From Aliiroseovarius sp. S1123 (GTDB taxonomy: Bacteria; Pseudomonadota; Alphaproteobacteria; Rhodobacterales; Rhodobacteraceae): 64,000 nt of DNA. Below are positions 27,477 to 36,471 of the stretch, piece after piece. Below the pieces are notes generated by a model, which saw only the letters and a list, made by a program, of their open reading frames with translations, did not search any database and was not told the DNA's origin. The DNA lies in assembly GCF_023015885.1 (NCBI RefSeq), contig NZ_JALKBE010000001.1:558001-622000 (forward strand). Reading direction: 5' to 3'. The stretch's first letter is position 1; each line of letters opens with the position of its first letter. Both the position numbers and the translations under genes were made by a program.

Positions 27477-27692
27477 TCAGTTGCCGTAAACGGCCATGCG
27501 GGCGATCAGGCGGATCGAACCGCGACCGATACCCAGATCGTTCAGCTCACGATCGCTCAGGTTGCTCAGTTCCTTGACGGTCTGGCGATATGCCTGGCGC
27601 GTGGCGAAGTTGTCTTTCCAACCAGCAATCAGGGAGACGAACCGGTCAGCCAGGCTTGCGTGGGCCAGAATGATTTCAGATGCGTGTGCCAT
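27477..27692 (-). CDS. DUF1127 small protein, CcaF1-like
   Basis: A 71-aa protein ending in the DUF1127 motif LSDRELNDLGIGRGSI, preceded by a helix rich in polar residues. In Rhodobacter sphaeroides the DUF1127 protein CcaF1, encoded just upstream of CcsR RNAs, binds RNA and affects processing of its own transcript. The same order is seen here: eight CCTCCTCCC hairpins begin 7 bp after the stop. The leader sequence upstream may carry a heat-shock-type promoter. Family confident; RNA binding inferred from the relative. Confidence 0.9.
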   Translation of the reverse strand: MAHASEIILAHASLADRFVSLIAGWKDNFATRQAYRQTVKELSNLSDRELNDLGIGRGSIRLIARMAVYGN

Positions 27693-28142
27693 TGCACTTA
27701 CTCACTTTCGAATGCAGATATCTGCCGGATGGGTGCCCGAAACTCTGGGCAAAACTCTTCTTGTTAGCGACAACGTTATCGCTGTGAGACAAACATGGGG
27801 GTTATGCTGCGAATGCACAATACCCCGCAAAAACAAACCCGACATGCGTCTGGCGCATAGGTAAAATAGCCATAATAATAGGCGTTTAGGAGCGATCTGG
27901 CTGCGCATTGCCTTCAAATGCTGCAGAGCAGAAAGAATGGCCTTCTGCGTGCCGTAGGGTAAGTTTTCGTCTTAAAGTTCCTGCCTTAAAACTGGGCACT
28001 ACTTAATGTGGGGTGTGATGGGATGACTGGGCCTTCAAAAGGGGATGAGTGATTCCCTTTGCTGAGATTTGACTGATTGATTAGCCCCTTGCGCGTCCGT
28101 AGAAAGTCGCCAAGTAAAGAGGTCAGGATCAAGGAGACTTCA
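27693..28142. other. Intergenic region between DUF1127 gene and mrp
   Basis: A 450-bp divergent gap. Besides the heat-shock promoter candidate I see no gene, no tRNA and no strong hairpin. The right part must carry the mrp promoter, which I could not place with confidence. Confidence 0.5.
27793..27820 (-). promoter_or_regulatory. Candidate heat-shock-type (RpoH) promoter of DUF1127-CcsR unit
   Basis: On the minus strand TTGTGC, 14 nt, then CCCCATGT. The -10 matches the sigma-32 consensus CCCCATNT fully; the -35 keeps only TTG of CTTGAAA. The R. sphaeroides counterpart is known to depend on RpoHI/RpoHII. The start would be near 27785, about 95 nt ahead of the ATG. Confidence 0.35.
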
Positions 28143-29216
28143 ATGGCGGATGTAAAAGACGGGATAATGGGCGCGCTGTCGGCAGTGGCGTTGCCGGATG
28201 GTGGCGATCTTGTGTCGCGCGACATGGTGCGTGCGCTGACGGTCGACGGGGCTGCGGTGCGTTTCGTGATCGAGGCGCAATCGCCCGAGCAGGCCGCGGG
28301 GTTGGAACCACAGCGCCGTGCGGCCGAAGCCGCCGTCGCCGATTTGCCGGGGATTGAAACCGTATCTGTCATTCTGACTGCGCATGGTGCCGCGCCTGCA
28401 AAGCCTGCGCCTAACCTTAAGATCGGCGGGCACCCCAAGCCGCAAGCTGGCCCGATGCCGGTCCCGGGTGTGAAGTCGATTGTTGCGATTGCCTCGGGCA
28501 AAGGGGGCGTTGGGAAATCCACGCTCAGTTCAAACCTTGCCGTGGCGCTGGCAAAGCAGGGGCGGAAAGTCGGGCTTTTGGATGCGGATATTCTCGGGCC
28601 CTCTCAGCCGCGCATGATGGGGACCAATGAGCGCCCCGGTTCCCCTGATGGTGACATGCTGACCCCGGTCATGGCGCATGGGGTCAAGATGATGTCCATC
28701 GGCTTGATGTTGAAATCGGATCGCGAGGCCGTGGTCTGGCGCGGGCCGATGCTGATGGGAGCGTTGCAGCAGATGCTGTTTCAAGTCTCGTGGGGGCCGC
28801 TTGATGTGCTGCTGATCGACCTGCCGCCTGGAACCGGCGATGTGCAGCTGACCTTGGCGCAGAAATCGCAGATCACCGGGGCGGTCGTGGTTTCGACCCC
28901 GCAAGACGTTGCGCTTTTGGATGCCCGCAAGGCGATCGACATGTTTGAGAAGGTGAAAGTGCCGATCTTGGGGCTTGTCGAGAACATGTCCGCCTATGTC
29001 TGTCCGAATTGCGGTCACGAGGCGCATCTGTTCGGGCATGGCGGGGTGAAGGACGAAGCAGTGGCTATCGGTGCGCCCTTCCTTGGGGAAATCCCGCTGT
29101 CTCTGGATGTGCGGCTTGCAGGCGACGGTGGAACGCCCATCGCGGCGGGTGAAGGGCCGGTGGCTGATGCCTATGCCAAGCTAGCGCAAGATATGGTGGC
29201 ACGCGGGATCGCCTGA
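28143..29216 (+). CDS. mrp: Mrp/ApbC-type iron-sulfur cluster carrier ATPase
   Basis: A protein of 357 aa from the ATG at 28143 ([10 protein letters not shown]), with AAGGAG before it; the longer frame from 28077 is not supported. Residues about 1-85 form an MIP18/FeS-assembly domain. The deviant Walker [11 protein letters not shown] begins near residue 118, followed by [16 protein letters not shown] and [15 protein letters not shown]. The CPNCG pair that holds a bridging cluster is near residue 284. It carries Fe-S clusters to apoproteins in the cytoplasm. A strong terminator follows. Confidence 0.93.
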   Translation: MADVKDGIMGALSAVALPDGGDLVSRDMVRALTVDGAAVRFVIEAQSPEQAAGLEPQRRAAEAAVADLPGIETVSVILTAHGAAPAKPAPNLKIGGHPKPQAGPMPVPGVKSIVAIASGKGGVGKSTLSSNLAVALAKQGRKVGLLDADILGPSQPRMMGTNERPGSPDGDMLTPVMAHGVKMMSIGLMLKSDREAVVWRGPMLMGALQQMLFQVSWGPLDVLLIDLPPGTGDVQLTLAQKSQITGAVVVSTPQDVALLDARKAIDMFEKVKVPILGLVENMSAYVCPNCGHEAHLFGHGGVKDEAVAIGAPFLGEIPLSLDVRLAGDGGTPIAAGEGPVADAYAKLAQDMVARGIA

Positions 29217-29240
29217 CATCACGTTCAAAGGTTCACCGGG

Positions 29241-29275
29241 ACGCCCGGCGCAGTGATTGCGCTGGGCGTTTTGTT
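29241..29275 (+). terminator. Intrinsic terminator behind mrp
   Basis: A 12-bp stem ACGCCCGGCGCA/TGCGCTGGGCGT with one G-T pair and loop GTGAT, followed by TTTGTTT. Confidence 0.88.
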
Positions 29276-29582
29276 TGGGGTAGGACGCCCTTTGGGAAAT
29301 CATGGGCGAACCGGTGGGATTTGGTGAGTTTCGCGCTGGGTGTCTCTGGGGTTGCGTGTAAAACACGGCCTGAATTGCGCAATCAGCGCATTACCCCGTC
29401 GCAAGAGTGAAAAAAATTGGAATTTATGGGAAAGTTTTATGCTGCGCTAGCAGCACTATATCTTGTGGATTGGTAATTTGCTTAGCCTACATTGCGTGAA
29501 AAATTCCTGTTGATTCTGCATTTGCACTTGAATCCACTCGATTTTCCCTGCGCCGCATTGTCTACAGTCCCGCAAAAAACTA
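29276..29582. other. Intergenic region upstream of the mraZ leader
   Basis: About 300 bp between the mrp terminator and the mraZ promoter. It turns AT-rich from about 29400. No ORF with a usable ribosome binding site, no repeat and no RNA gene were recognised. Confidence 0.45.
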
Positions 29583-29611
29583 TTGCTTCCCATGAATTCC
29601 CAAGTTATCCA
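29583..29611 (+). promoter_or_regulatory. Candidate promoter of the UpsM-mraZ transcript with MraZ-type boxes
   Basis: TTGCTT, 17 nt, TATCCA, giving a start near 29618. Within the spacer two TGGGA boxes on the minus strand (29588-29592 and 29598-29602) are spaced by 5 nt, the arrangement MraZ binds in E. coli (TGGGN-N5-TGGGN). That would allow MraZ to control its own operon. Confidence 0.45.
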
Positions 29612-29617
29612 TGTATT

Positions 29618-29820
29618 CAAGATGAGGACGGGACATAAAGAGGCGTAAGACCTCATGACACTCCCAAGTCAGGTTTCATACAGGCACCCGCTTCATCCAT
29701 CGAAAGAGATCCGGCGCGTACGCGAGCAGACATCCCCCCAGGTGGCGCGCGCAGCTGGGCACCCCGGAAACGGGACAGGCGGCGGATTGGTCAGTGGCAG
29801 CAGATCAATTCGCCGTTTTT
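29618..29820 (+). ncRNA. upsM: UpsM-like sRNA in the extended mraZ leader
   Basis: From the predicted start near 29618 to the terminator T run at 29820 is about 203 nt. In R. sphaeroides the dcw cluster is preceded by a long leader carrying the abundant sRNA UpsM, of about 206 nt, ending at a partial terminator ahead of mraZ. Position, length and terminator agree. I identified it by layout, not by sequence alignment, so it should be confirmed against UpsM sequences. A 66-codon ORF (29655-29855) in this stretch looks random. Confidence 0.62.
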
Positions 29821-29823
29821 ATT
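29781..29823 (+). terminator. Intrinsic terminator in the mraZ leader (3' end of UpsM-like RNA)
   Basis: A 12-bp stem GGCGGATTGGTC/GATCAATTCGCC with two G-T pairs, loop AGTGGCAGCA, then GTTTTTATT. It ends 51 bp before the mraZ GTG, so the division genes can only be expressed by read-through. Confidence 0.88.
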
Positions 29824-29873
29824 CCAGCCCCATTCAGGGTTGGTGGGACAGTTGATTAAAGGGGGCCGCGCAA

Positions 29874-30377
29874 GTGGCACGCAGGTTCAGAGGTGAAAGC
29901 CACCATAAGGTGGACACGAAGGGCAGGGTCTCGATCCCGGCCCTGTTTCGCCGCGTGCTGGAAGCGGGCGACCCCGATTGGACCGATGGTCTGAACCCCA
30001 ATCTTGTCATTGTATATGGCGACCACCGCCGCAACTATCTGGAAGCCTACACGATCGAGGCCATCGATGAAGTGGACGACCAGATCGCGCAGATGCCGCG
30101 CGGCTCGATGGAGCGCCGCATGCTGGAGCGTCTGTTCAACGGGCAATCCTTCCCCACGACCGTGGACGAAACTGGCCGTTTGGTGCTGCCCGCCAAGCTG
30201 CGCCAGAAGATCGGGCTGGACAAAGAAGCGTTCTTTATCGCCACCGGTGACACGTTCCAAATCTGGAAGCCCGAGACCTATGAAGAGGTCGAGGTCGCAA
30301 AGACTGAAGAATGGCTGGACGAACAGCCGGATGATTTCGATGTGCTGTCCCTGTTGGGCGGGCAGGGGGATGGCTAA
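29874..30377 (+). CDS. mraZ: MraZ transcriptional regulator
   Basis: A protein of 167 aa with a GTG start and GGGGG about 7 nt upstream. The AbrB/MraZ double fold is recognisable: [24 protein letters not shown] in the first half and [19 protein letters not shown] in the second, each with the DxxGR motif. It is the conserved first gene of the division and cell wall cluster and a DNA-binding repressor in E. coli. The rsmH gene follows directly. Confidence 0.95.
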   Translation: MARRFRGESHHKVDTKGRVSIPALFRRVLEAGDPDWTDGLNPNLVIVYGDHRRNYLEAYTIEAIDEVDDQIAQMPRGSMERRMLERLFNGQSFPTTVDETGRLVLPAKLRQKIGLDKEAFFIATGDTFQIWKPETYEEVEVAKTEEWLDEQPDDFDVLSLLGGQGDG

Positions 30378-30378
30378 G

Positions 30379-31389
30379 ATGTCTGACCCGGCTGCTCCTG
30401 ACAACACACCAAGCAAACGACCGCATATCCCTGTCTTGCTACGGCCGCTTCTGGAAGCGGTCGCGCCTGTTTCTGGTGATTGGGCGGACGGGACGTTCGG
30501 CGCGGGCGGCTACACGCGTGGATTACTGGACGCTGGGGCCGATTGGGTCTGCGGGATCGACCGCGATCCGATGGTGTTTGACATGGCCGCAGGCTGGGCA
30601 AGCGACTATGGCGACCGACTGGCGCTGCGCGAAGGCACGTTTTCCGAGATGGATACGCTTGCGGGCAAGCCCCTGGACGGGGTTGTGCTGGATCTGGGTG
30701 TCAGCTCGATGCAGTTGGACCTTGCCGAACGTGGCTTTTCCTTCATGAAAGACGGTCCGCTAGACATGCGGATGAGTCAGTCCGGCCCCTCGGCCGCTGA
30801 TCTGGTGAATGAAGCAGATGCTGATACGCTGGCGGACATTTTGTATCACTACGGCGAAGAACGGGCCTCGCGCCGGATTGCGCGCGCGATTGTGAAAGCA
30901 CGCGCCGAGGCACCGTTCGAGACCACGTTGCAATTGGCCGACGTAATCGAAAAGAACCTGCCGCGCTCTAAACCCGGGCAAAGCCACCCCGCGACGCGTA
31001 GCTTTCAGGCGATCCGCATCGCGGTGAATGACGAATTTGGTCAATTGATTGAAGGGCTTGAGGCCGCAGAACGCGCGTTGAAACCCGGCGGAAAACTGGC
31101 CGTGGTGACCTTCCATTCCATGGAAGACCGCGTGGTGAAACGCTTTTTGCAGGCGCGTGCGTCCTCGGGCGGGGGCGGGTCGCGCTATGCGCCGGAAGCC
31201 GCAGAAGAAACCCCGCGCTTCAAACTGACTCCGCGCAAGGCCATCGGCCCGGACAAGGAAGAATTGCAAGAAAACCCGCGTGCCCGGTCGGCCCGTTTGC
31301 GCGTGGCCACCCGCACAGATGCCCCCGCTGGCCCGTCGGATCGCAAGAAGCTTGGTTTGCCGCCCTTGGTGTTTAAGGACAGAACGTAA
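30379..31389 (+). CDS. rsmH: 16S rRNA (cytosine1402-N4)-methyltransferase RsmH
   Basis: A protein of 336 aa. I take the ATG at 30379 (MSDPAAPD), 9 nt after GGGGG; an ATG at 30370 would abut that site. Marks: [15 protein letters not shown], the SAM site [45 protein letters not shown], and [13 protein letters not shown]. It methylates C1402 of 16S rRNA. Its last base A is shared with the ftsL start. Confidence 0.95.
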   Translation: MSDPAAPDNTPSKRPHIPVLLRPLLEAVAPVSGDWADGTFGAGGYTRGLLDAGADWVCGIDRDPMVFDMAAGWASDYGDRLALREGTFSEMDTLAGKPLDGVVLDLGVSSMQLDLAERGFSFMKDGPLDMRMSQSGPSAADLVNEADADTLADILYHYGEERASRRIARAIVKARAEAPFETTLQLADVIEKNLPRSKPGQSHPATRSFQAIRIAVNDEFGQLIEGLEAAERALKPGGKLAVVTFHSMEDRVVKRFLQARASSGGGGSRYAPEAAEETPRFKLTPRKAIGPDKEELQENPRARSARLRVATRTDAPAGPSDRKKLGLPPLVFKDRT

Positions 31390-31730
31390 TGCGTAGTTTG
31401 CTGTATATCCTATCCGCGCTTTCTGTGATGGGGCTGGCCTATTGGGCATACTCGGAAAACTACAAAACACAGGCTTCTCTGGATAATGCGCATGAGCTGC
31501 AAAGCGAGATTGGGCGCATGCAGGAAGAACTGGCCGTTCTGCGTGCGGAATGGGCCTATCTGAACCGCCCGGATCGTCTGCGTGATTTGGCGCAGCTAAA
31601 CTATGACAAGCTGGAACTGAACGTGCTGGAGCCGGGCCAATTCGGCCGCGTCGATCAGATCGCCTTCGCGGAAGACGGCCTGCCCGAATTCACAGGCGCC
31701 GTCGAGGTTATGGGAGAGTTCGAGCAATGA
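31389..31730 (+). CDS. ftsL: FtsL-like cell division protein
   Basis: A protein of 113 aa: one N-terminal membrane helix (LYILSALSVMGLAYWAYS), then a coiled-coil region (ELQSEIGRMQEELAVLRAEW) and the alphaproteobacterial tail LNRPDRLRDLAQLN. Sequence conservation in FtsL is low, but size, topology and place between rsmH and ftsI are decisive. It works with FtsB/FtsQ in the divisome to activate FtsWI. Overlaps rsmH by 1 bp and ftsI by 4 bp. Confidence 0.88.
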   Translation: MRSLLYILSALSVMGLAYWAYSENYKTQASLDNAHELQSEIGRMQEELAVLRAEWAYLNRPDRLRDLAQLNYDKLELNVLEPGQFGRVDQIAFAEDGLPEFTGAVEVMGEFEQ

Positions 31731-33532
31731 CCCGCGTCCCCCTCCGCCCGCTTGCCCGTATTCTTGAAGCCCGCGCCAAGGGTGAAAATCCCGACGCGAT
31801 CGAGCGTGAAAATCTGCGTCAGCGGCATGACCAAATTCGGAATGAATCGCGCCTGCGCTCGGAAGGGCGTCTGTTGGTGCTGGCAGGCTTTTTCCTGTGT
31901 GCCTTTTTGACCGTTGGTGTGCGTATGGCGACCCTATCGGCGTCAGAGGCACAAGAACCCCGCGCACAGGCGTCCGGCGCGTCTATCGTGACGGCGCGTG
32001 CCGACATTCTGGACCGTCAGGGCCGTATTCTGGCGACCAATCTTGTGACCCACGCGCTGTATGCGCAACCGCATCAGATGGTGGACCCGAAACGCGCTGC
32101 GGATGAACTCGTGCGCATCTTCCCGGATCTGGATCACGAGCGTCTGGTCAAGGATTTCACCGGGTCGCGTAAGTTCCTATGGATCAAGAAGAAAATTAGC
32201 CCCGAGCAGAAACAGGCCGTGTTTGATATTGGCGAGCCAGGCCTGCTGTTTGGCCCGCGCGAGATGCGGCTGTATCCGAACGGTAAGCTGGCAGCCCACG
32301 TGCTGGGCGGGGCAAGTTTTGGCCGCGAAGGCGTGTCGGCGGCCGAGGTGATCGGCGTTGCCGGTGTTGAAAAGCAATTCGACGACTTCCTGCGCGATCC
32401 TGCCAATGGCGGTGCGCCGTTGGAGCTGTCCATCGACCTGACCATTCAGGATGCGGTCGAACGTGTTCTCTATGGCGGCATGAAGATGATGAATGCCAAG
32501 GGCGCTGCGGCGATCCTGATGGATGTGCACACGGGCGAGGTGATTTCGGTCGCGTCTTTGCCGGATTTCGATCCGAACAACCGCCCGCGTCCTCTGACCG
32601 TGGCGGATAAGGGGATGGACCAATCCGACAGCCCGCTCTTTAACCGTGCAGTGCAGGGCGTGTACGAGCTCGGCTCGACCTTCAAGATTTTCACCGCCAT
32701 TCAGGCAATGGATCTGGGTTTGGTGAACCCGAACACCGTGATCGACACCGGGCAGCCCATGAAAATCTCGGGCTTCAGCATTGGCGAATTTCGCAACAAG
32801 AACTATGGCGAGCTGTCGGTCTCGGACATCATTGTGAAAAGCTCGAACCGCGGCACGGGCCGTATGGCGCTGCAGATCGGCCCCGAACGTCAGCAGGAGT
32901 TCCTGAAGACACTTGGCTTGCTGGATCGGACCCCTTTCGAGATCGTCGAGGCCTCTGGCTCGACCCCGCTTTTGCCGCCGAAATGGGGCAAGCTTAGCGC
33001 GGTTACGATTTCCTATGGGCACGGCATTTCGAACACGCCGATGCATTTGGCGGCGTCCTATGCAGCGATCGCCAATGGCGGCTATGCAGTGACGCCGACC
33101 GTGTTAAAGCAACAACATGTAGAGCGTGGTCCCCGTGTGATGAGCGCCGAGTCGGCTGCGGCAGCGCGCGAAATGCTGCGCAAGGTGGTCACCGAAGGCA
33201 CGGCCAGCTTTGGCGAGGTCGAGGGCTATCTGGTTGGTGGCAAGACCGGTACGGCCGACAAACCCAAGCCGCGTGGCGGCTACTATGATGACAAGGTGAT
33301 CAACACCTTCGCCAGCATGTTCCCGACCGACAACCCCAAATACGTGCTAATCGTCACGCTGGATGAACCGGTCGAGACCTCGGGCACCAAACCGCGCCGC
33401 ACCGCCGGCTGGACGGCCGTTCCAGTCGCCGCCACGATCATCGAGCGCGTGGCGCCCCTTTTGGGCATGAAACCGCGCGAAACCCACGTTGAACCTTTGG
33501 ATGCATCTGGGGTAACACTCACGTCGAACTAA
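31727..33532 (+). CDS. ftsI: FtsI, penicillin-binding protein 3
   Basis: A protein of 601 aa with one membrane helix near residues 45-65. The PBP dimerisation domain (ADILDRQGRILATNL) is followed by the transpeptidase domain with catalytic Ser317 (GSTFK), the SSN motif (KSSNRGTG) and KTG (VGGKTGTAD). It crosslinks septal peptidoglycan in the periplasm. It starts 4 bp inside ftsL, so the two are translationally coupled. Confidence 0.95.
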   Translation: MTRVPLRPLARILEARAKGENPDAIERENLRQRHDQIRNESRLRSEGRLLVLAGFFLCAFLTVGVRMATLSASEAQEPRAQASGASIVTARADILDRQGRILATNLVTHALYAQPHQMVDPKRAADELVRIFPDLDHERLVKDFTGSRKFLWIKKKISPEQKQAVFDIGEPGLLFGPREMRLYPNGKLAAHVLGGASFGREGVSAAEVIGVAGVEKQFDDFLRDPANGGAPLELSIDLTIQDAVERVLYGGMKMMNAKGAAAILMDVHTGEVISVASLPDFDPNNRPRPLTVADKGMDQSDSPLFNRAVQGVYELGSTFKIFTAIQAMDLGLVNPNTVIDTGQPMKISGFSIGEFRNKNYGELSVSDIIVKSSNRGTGRMALQIGPERQQEFLKTLGLLDRTPFEIVEASGSTPLLPPKWGKLSAVTISYGHGISNTPMHLAASYAAIANGGYAVTPTVLKQQHVERGPRVMSAESAAAAREMLRKVVTEGTASFGEVEGYLVGGKTGTADKPKPRGGYYDDKVINTFASMFPTDNPKYVLIVTLDEPVETSGTKPRRTAGWTAVPVAATIIERVAPLLGMKPRETHVEPLDASGVTLTSN

Positions 33533-33548
33533 AGCGGATGGCAAACAG

Positions 33549-35039
33549 ATGGGTGCTGAGATGGTAACGAAATCCCTGGGTGAACTGGGGCTCAGCGCCC
33601 GGGCAGGGCGTGATGCGCAGGTGACGGGGCTTTCGGTGGACAGCCGTCTGGTCAAACCGGACCATTTGTTTGCAGCCCTTCCGGGGGCCAAGATGCACGG
33701 TGGCGAGTTCATCCAATACGCATTGCGCATGGGCGCAGCCGCCATCCTGACCGACCCCGAAGGTGCAAAGATTGCCGAGGCAGAACTGGCCGCGTCCGAC
33801 GCCGCCCTTGTCGTCACAGAAGACCCTCGTATGGCGTTGGCCTATGCCGCCGCGCTGTGGTTTGGCACGCAGCCCGAATTTATGGTTGCGGCGACCGGTA
33901 CCAACGGAAAGACCTCGGTCGCCAGTTTTACCCGTCAGATATGGACTCTTCTGGGGATCAAGGCCGCCAATCTGGGAACGACGGGTGTGGAAGGCGCCTA
34001 CTCTGCGCCCCTGTCGCACACGACGCCAGAGCCGATCACTTTGCACAAAACACTGGCCGACATGGCAGGTGCAGGCGTGACCCATGCCGCGATGGAGGCG
34101 TCCAGCCACGGGCTTGCACAACGCCGCTTGGATGGTGTGCGCTTGTCTGCTGCCGCGTTCACCAACTTCACGCAAGACCATCTGGATTATCACGAGACGT
34201 TCGAGGAATACTTCGCCGCCAAGGCTGGACTCTTCGCGCGTGTGCTGCCCGAAGACGGGACAGCCGTGATCAATATGGACGACCCGAAGGGCACCGAGAT
34301 GGCCACCATCGCCGAGGCGCGCGGTCAGAAGCTGATCCGCGTCGGGCAGGATGAGGGCTGCGAGCTGCAACTCAAGGCCCGCCGCTATGACGCGACAGGT
34401 CAAGAGCTGATGTTCACGTGGTTGGGAAAGGCTTTCACCGCGCGTCTAAACCTGATCGGCGGCTTCCAGGCGGAAAACGTCTTGGCCGCGGCTGGGCTGG
34501 CGATTGGCTGCGGAGCCGAGCCGGAGCATGTCTTCGAGACCTTCAAAGATCTGGAAACTGTGCGCGGTCGGATGCAACATGCCGCGACCCGCGACAACGG
34601 GGCGGCAGTGTTTGTGGACTATGCCCACACGCCTGATGCGCTGAAAACCGCGCTGCGCGCCATGCGGCCGCATGTGCTTGGCCGCCTAGTGGTGGTGTTC
34701 GGCGCAGGCGGTGACCGCGATACCTCGAAACGTATTTTGATGGGGCAGGCGGCCGCTGAAAATGCGGATGTAGTTTTTGTCACCGACGACAACCCACGGA
34801 CAGAAGACCCCGCACTGATCCGCGCCATGGTGATGGAGGGCTGCCCGGAAGCTGCGAATATCGGCGACCGGGCCGAAGCCATCCTGCGCGGCGTAGATGC
34901 GTTGGGACCGGGCGACACGTTGTTGATCGCCGGCAAGGGGCACGAGACTGGTCAGACCGTCGGCAATGACGTGCTGCCCTTTGATGATGTGGAGCAAGCC
35001 TCGGTCGCGGTGGCAGCTTTGGAAGGACGGTTGGCATGA
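33549..35039 (+). CDS. murE: UDP-MurNAc-L-Ala-D-Glu:meso-diaminopimelate ligase
   Basis: A protein of 496 aa of the Mur ligase family. ATP site ATGTNGKTS near residues 117-124, the Lys-carbamate region and VFVDYAHTPDALKTAL in the C-terminal part. The DNPR motif (TDDNPRTEDP) marks enzymes that add meso-diaminopimelate instead of lysine. A second in-frame ATG at 33561 may be the real start. MurF overlaps its stop by 4 bp. Confidence 0.95.
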   Translation: MGAEMVTKSLGELGLSARAGRDAQVTGLSVDSRLVKPDHLFAALPGAKMHGGEFIQYALRMGAAAILTDPEGAKIAEAELAASDAALVVTEDPRMALAYAAALWFGTQPEFMVAATGTNGKTSVASFTRQIWTLLGIKAANLGTTGVEGAYSAPLSHTTPEPITLHKTLADMAGAGVTHAAMEASSHGLAQRRLDGVRLSAAAFTNFTQDHLDYHETFEEYFAAKAGLFARVLPEDGTAVINMDDPKGTEMATIAEARGQKLIRVGQDEGCELQLKARRYDATGQELMFTWLGKAFTARLNLIGGFQAENVLAAAGLAIGCGAEPEHVFETFKDLETVRGRMQHAATRDNGAAVFVDYAHTPDALKTALRAMRPHVLGRLVVVFGAGGDRDTSKRILMGQAAAENADVVFVTDDNPRTEDPALIRAMVMEGCPEAANIGDRAEAILRGVDALGPGDTLLIAGKGHETGQTVGNDVLPFDDVEQASVAVAALEGRLA

Positions 35040-36451
35040 GCCTTTGGACAGCGAAAGAGGCCGCCGAGGCCACAGGCGGAGAGGCATGTGGCGAGTGGGC
35101 AGTGACGGGCGTGTCCATCGATACCCGGACAATCGAAGCGGGCGACCTGTTCGTGGCGCTGAAAGCCGCCCGCGACGGGCATGACTTCGTGGCGCAGGCG
35201 CTGGAACAGGGCGCGGGTGCTGCCTTGGTCAGCCATATTCCGGACGGCGTGGCCGAGGACGCGCCGCTTTTGATCGTCGAAGACGTTCTCTCTGCGCTGG
35301 AAGATCTGGGCCGCGCCGCCCGCGCCCGGACTAAGGCACGTGTTGTGGCGGTGACCGGATCGGTCGGCAAGACCTCGACCAAGGAAATGCTGCGCACTGT
35401 CTTGCAGCGGCAAGGCAAGACCCATGCGGCCGAGGCGAGCTATAACAACCATTGGGGTGTTCCCTTGACCTTGGCGCGGATGCCTGCAGATACCGAATTT
35501 GCCGTGATCGAGATCGGCATGAGCAACCCCGGCGAGATCGAACCCCTGGCCCGGATGGCTCGCCCGCATGTGGCATTGGTCACCACCGTGGCACCTGCGC
35601 ATCTGGAAGCCTTCGACAACCTGAACGGTATTGCGCGTGAAAAAGGGGCGATCTTCAAGGGATTGGAGCCCGGCGGAGTTGCCATCGTCAACGCCGATCT
35701 GGACAATACTCAGATCCTGCGTGACGCGGCCAAAGGGTTCGAAACACAAAGCTTCAGCGCCAAGCCCAGCGACGATCACCATCTGGTGCATGTCGTTCTC
35801 AGCCCCGATGCCACGATCTGCAAAGCTAACGTGGCTGGGCAGGAGCAGTTGTTGAAAATTGCAAGCGTTGGGCGGCATTTTGCAATGAATGCGCTGGCGG
35901 TGCTGGTCGCCACCCGCGCTTTGGGCGGGGACGAAACCTTAGCGGCTCGCGACATCAGCCATTGGCTGCCCCCGTCCGGCCGCGGCACCCATGAAGACAT
36001 CCTGCTGGATGCGCCCGAGGGGTTGACCCTGACGCTGATTGATGACGCGTTCAACGCCAACCCGACCTCGATGGCCGCGTCGCTTGAGGTTCTTGCAGCG
36101 GCCCAACCCGTTGACGGCGTGGGCACGATCCACAAGGGACGCCGGATGGCCATTCTTGGCGATATGCTTGAGCTGGGTCCGGACGAGGCCGCACTGCACG
36201 CCCAAATTGCCGATCTGCCGTTCGTAGCGAAGGTCGACATTATCCATTGCTCTGGCCCACTAATGAAATCCCTGTGGGAGCGTCTGCCGGGCGACAAGCA
36301 GGGGATCTACACCGAAACCGCCGATCAGATGGCCGCGCAGATCCATAACCTGATCGACGCCGGCGATGTCGTGCTGGTCAAAGGATCGAAAGGGTCGCTC
36401 GTCTCCAAAGCTGTTGACGCGATCCGCAAAATGAGCCAATCGCAAGGCTAA
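35036..36451 (+). CDS. murF: UDP-MurNAc-tripeptide:D-alanyl-D-alanine ligase
   Basis: A protein of 471 aa. Mur ligase with ATP site [14 protein letters not shown] near residue 103-116, [29 protein letters not shown], and [19 protein letters not shown]. It adds D-Ala-D-Ala, finishing the UDP-MurNAc-pentapeptide in the cytoplasm. Confidence 0.95.
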   Translation: MSLWTAKEAAEATGGEACGEWAVTGVSIDTRTIEAGDLFVALKAARDGHDFVAQALEQGAGAALVSHIPDGVAEDAPLLIVEDVLSALEDLGRAARARTKARVVAVTGSVGKTSTKEMLRTVLQRQGKTHAAEASYNNHWGVPLTLARMPADTEFAVIEIGMSNPGEIEPLARMARPHVALVTTVAPAHLEAFDNLNGIAREKGAIFKGLEPGGVAIVNADLDNTQILRDAAKGFETQSFSAKPSDDHHLVHVVLSPDATICKANVAGQEQLLKIASVGRHFAMNALAVLVATRALGGDETLAARDISHWLPPSGRGTHEDILLDAPEGLTLTLIDDAFNANPTSMAASLEVLAAAQPVDGVGTIHKGRRMAILGDMLELGPDEAALHAQIADLPFVAKVDIIHCSGPLMKSLWERLPGDKQGIYTETADQMAAQIHNLIDAGDVVLVKGSKGSLVSKAVDAIRKMSQSQG

Positions 36452-36471
36452 CAAGCAAAAGGGCCCACAAT

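Noticed and set aside
29655-29855. 66-codon ORF in the mraZ leader
   Set aside because: No ribosome site, low-complexity basic product, and it crosses the terminator of the UpsM-like RNA.
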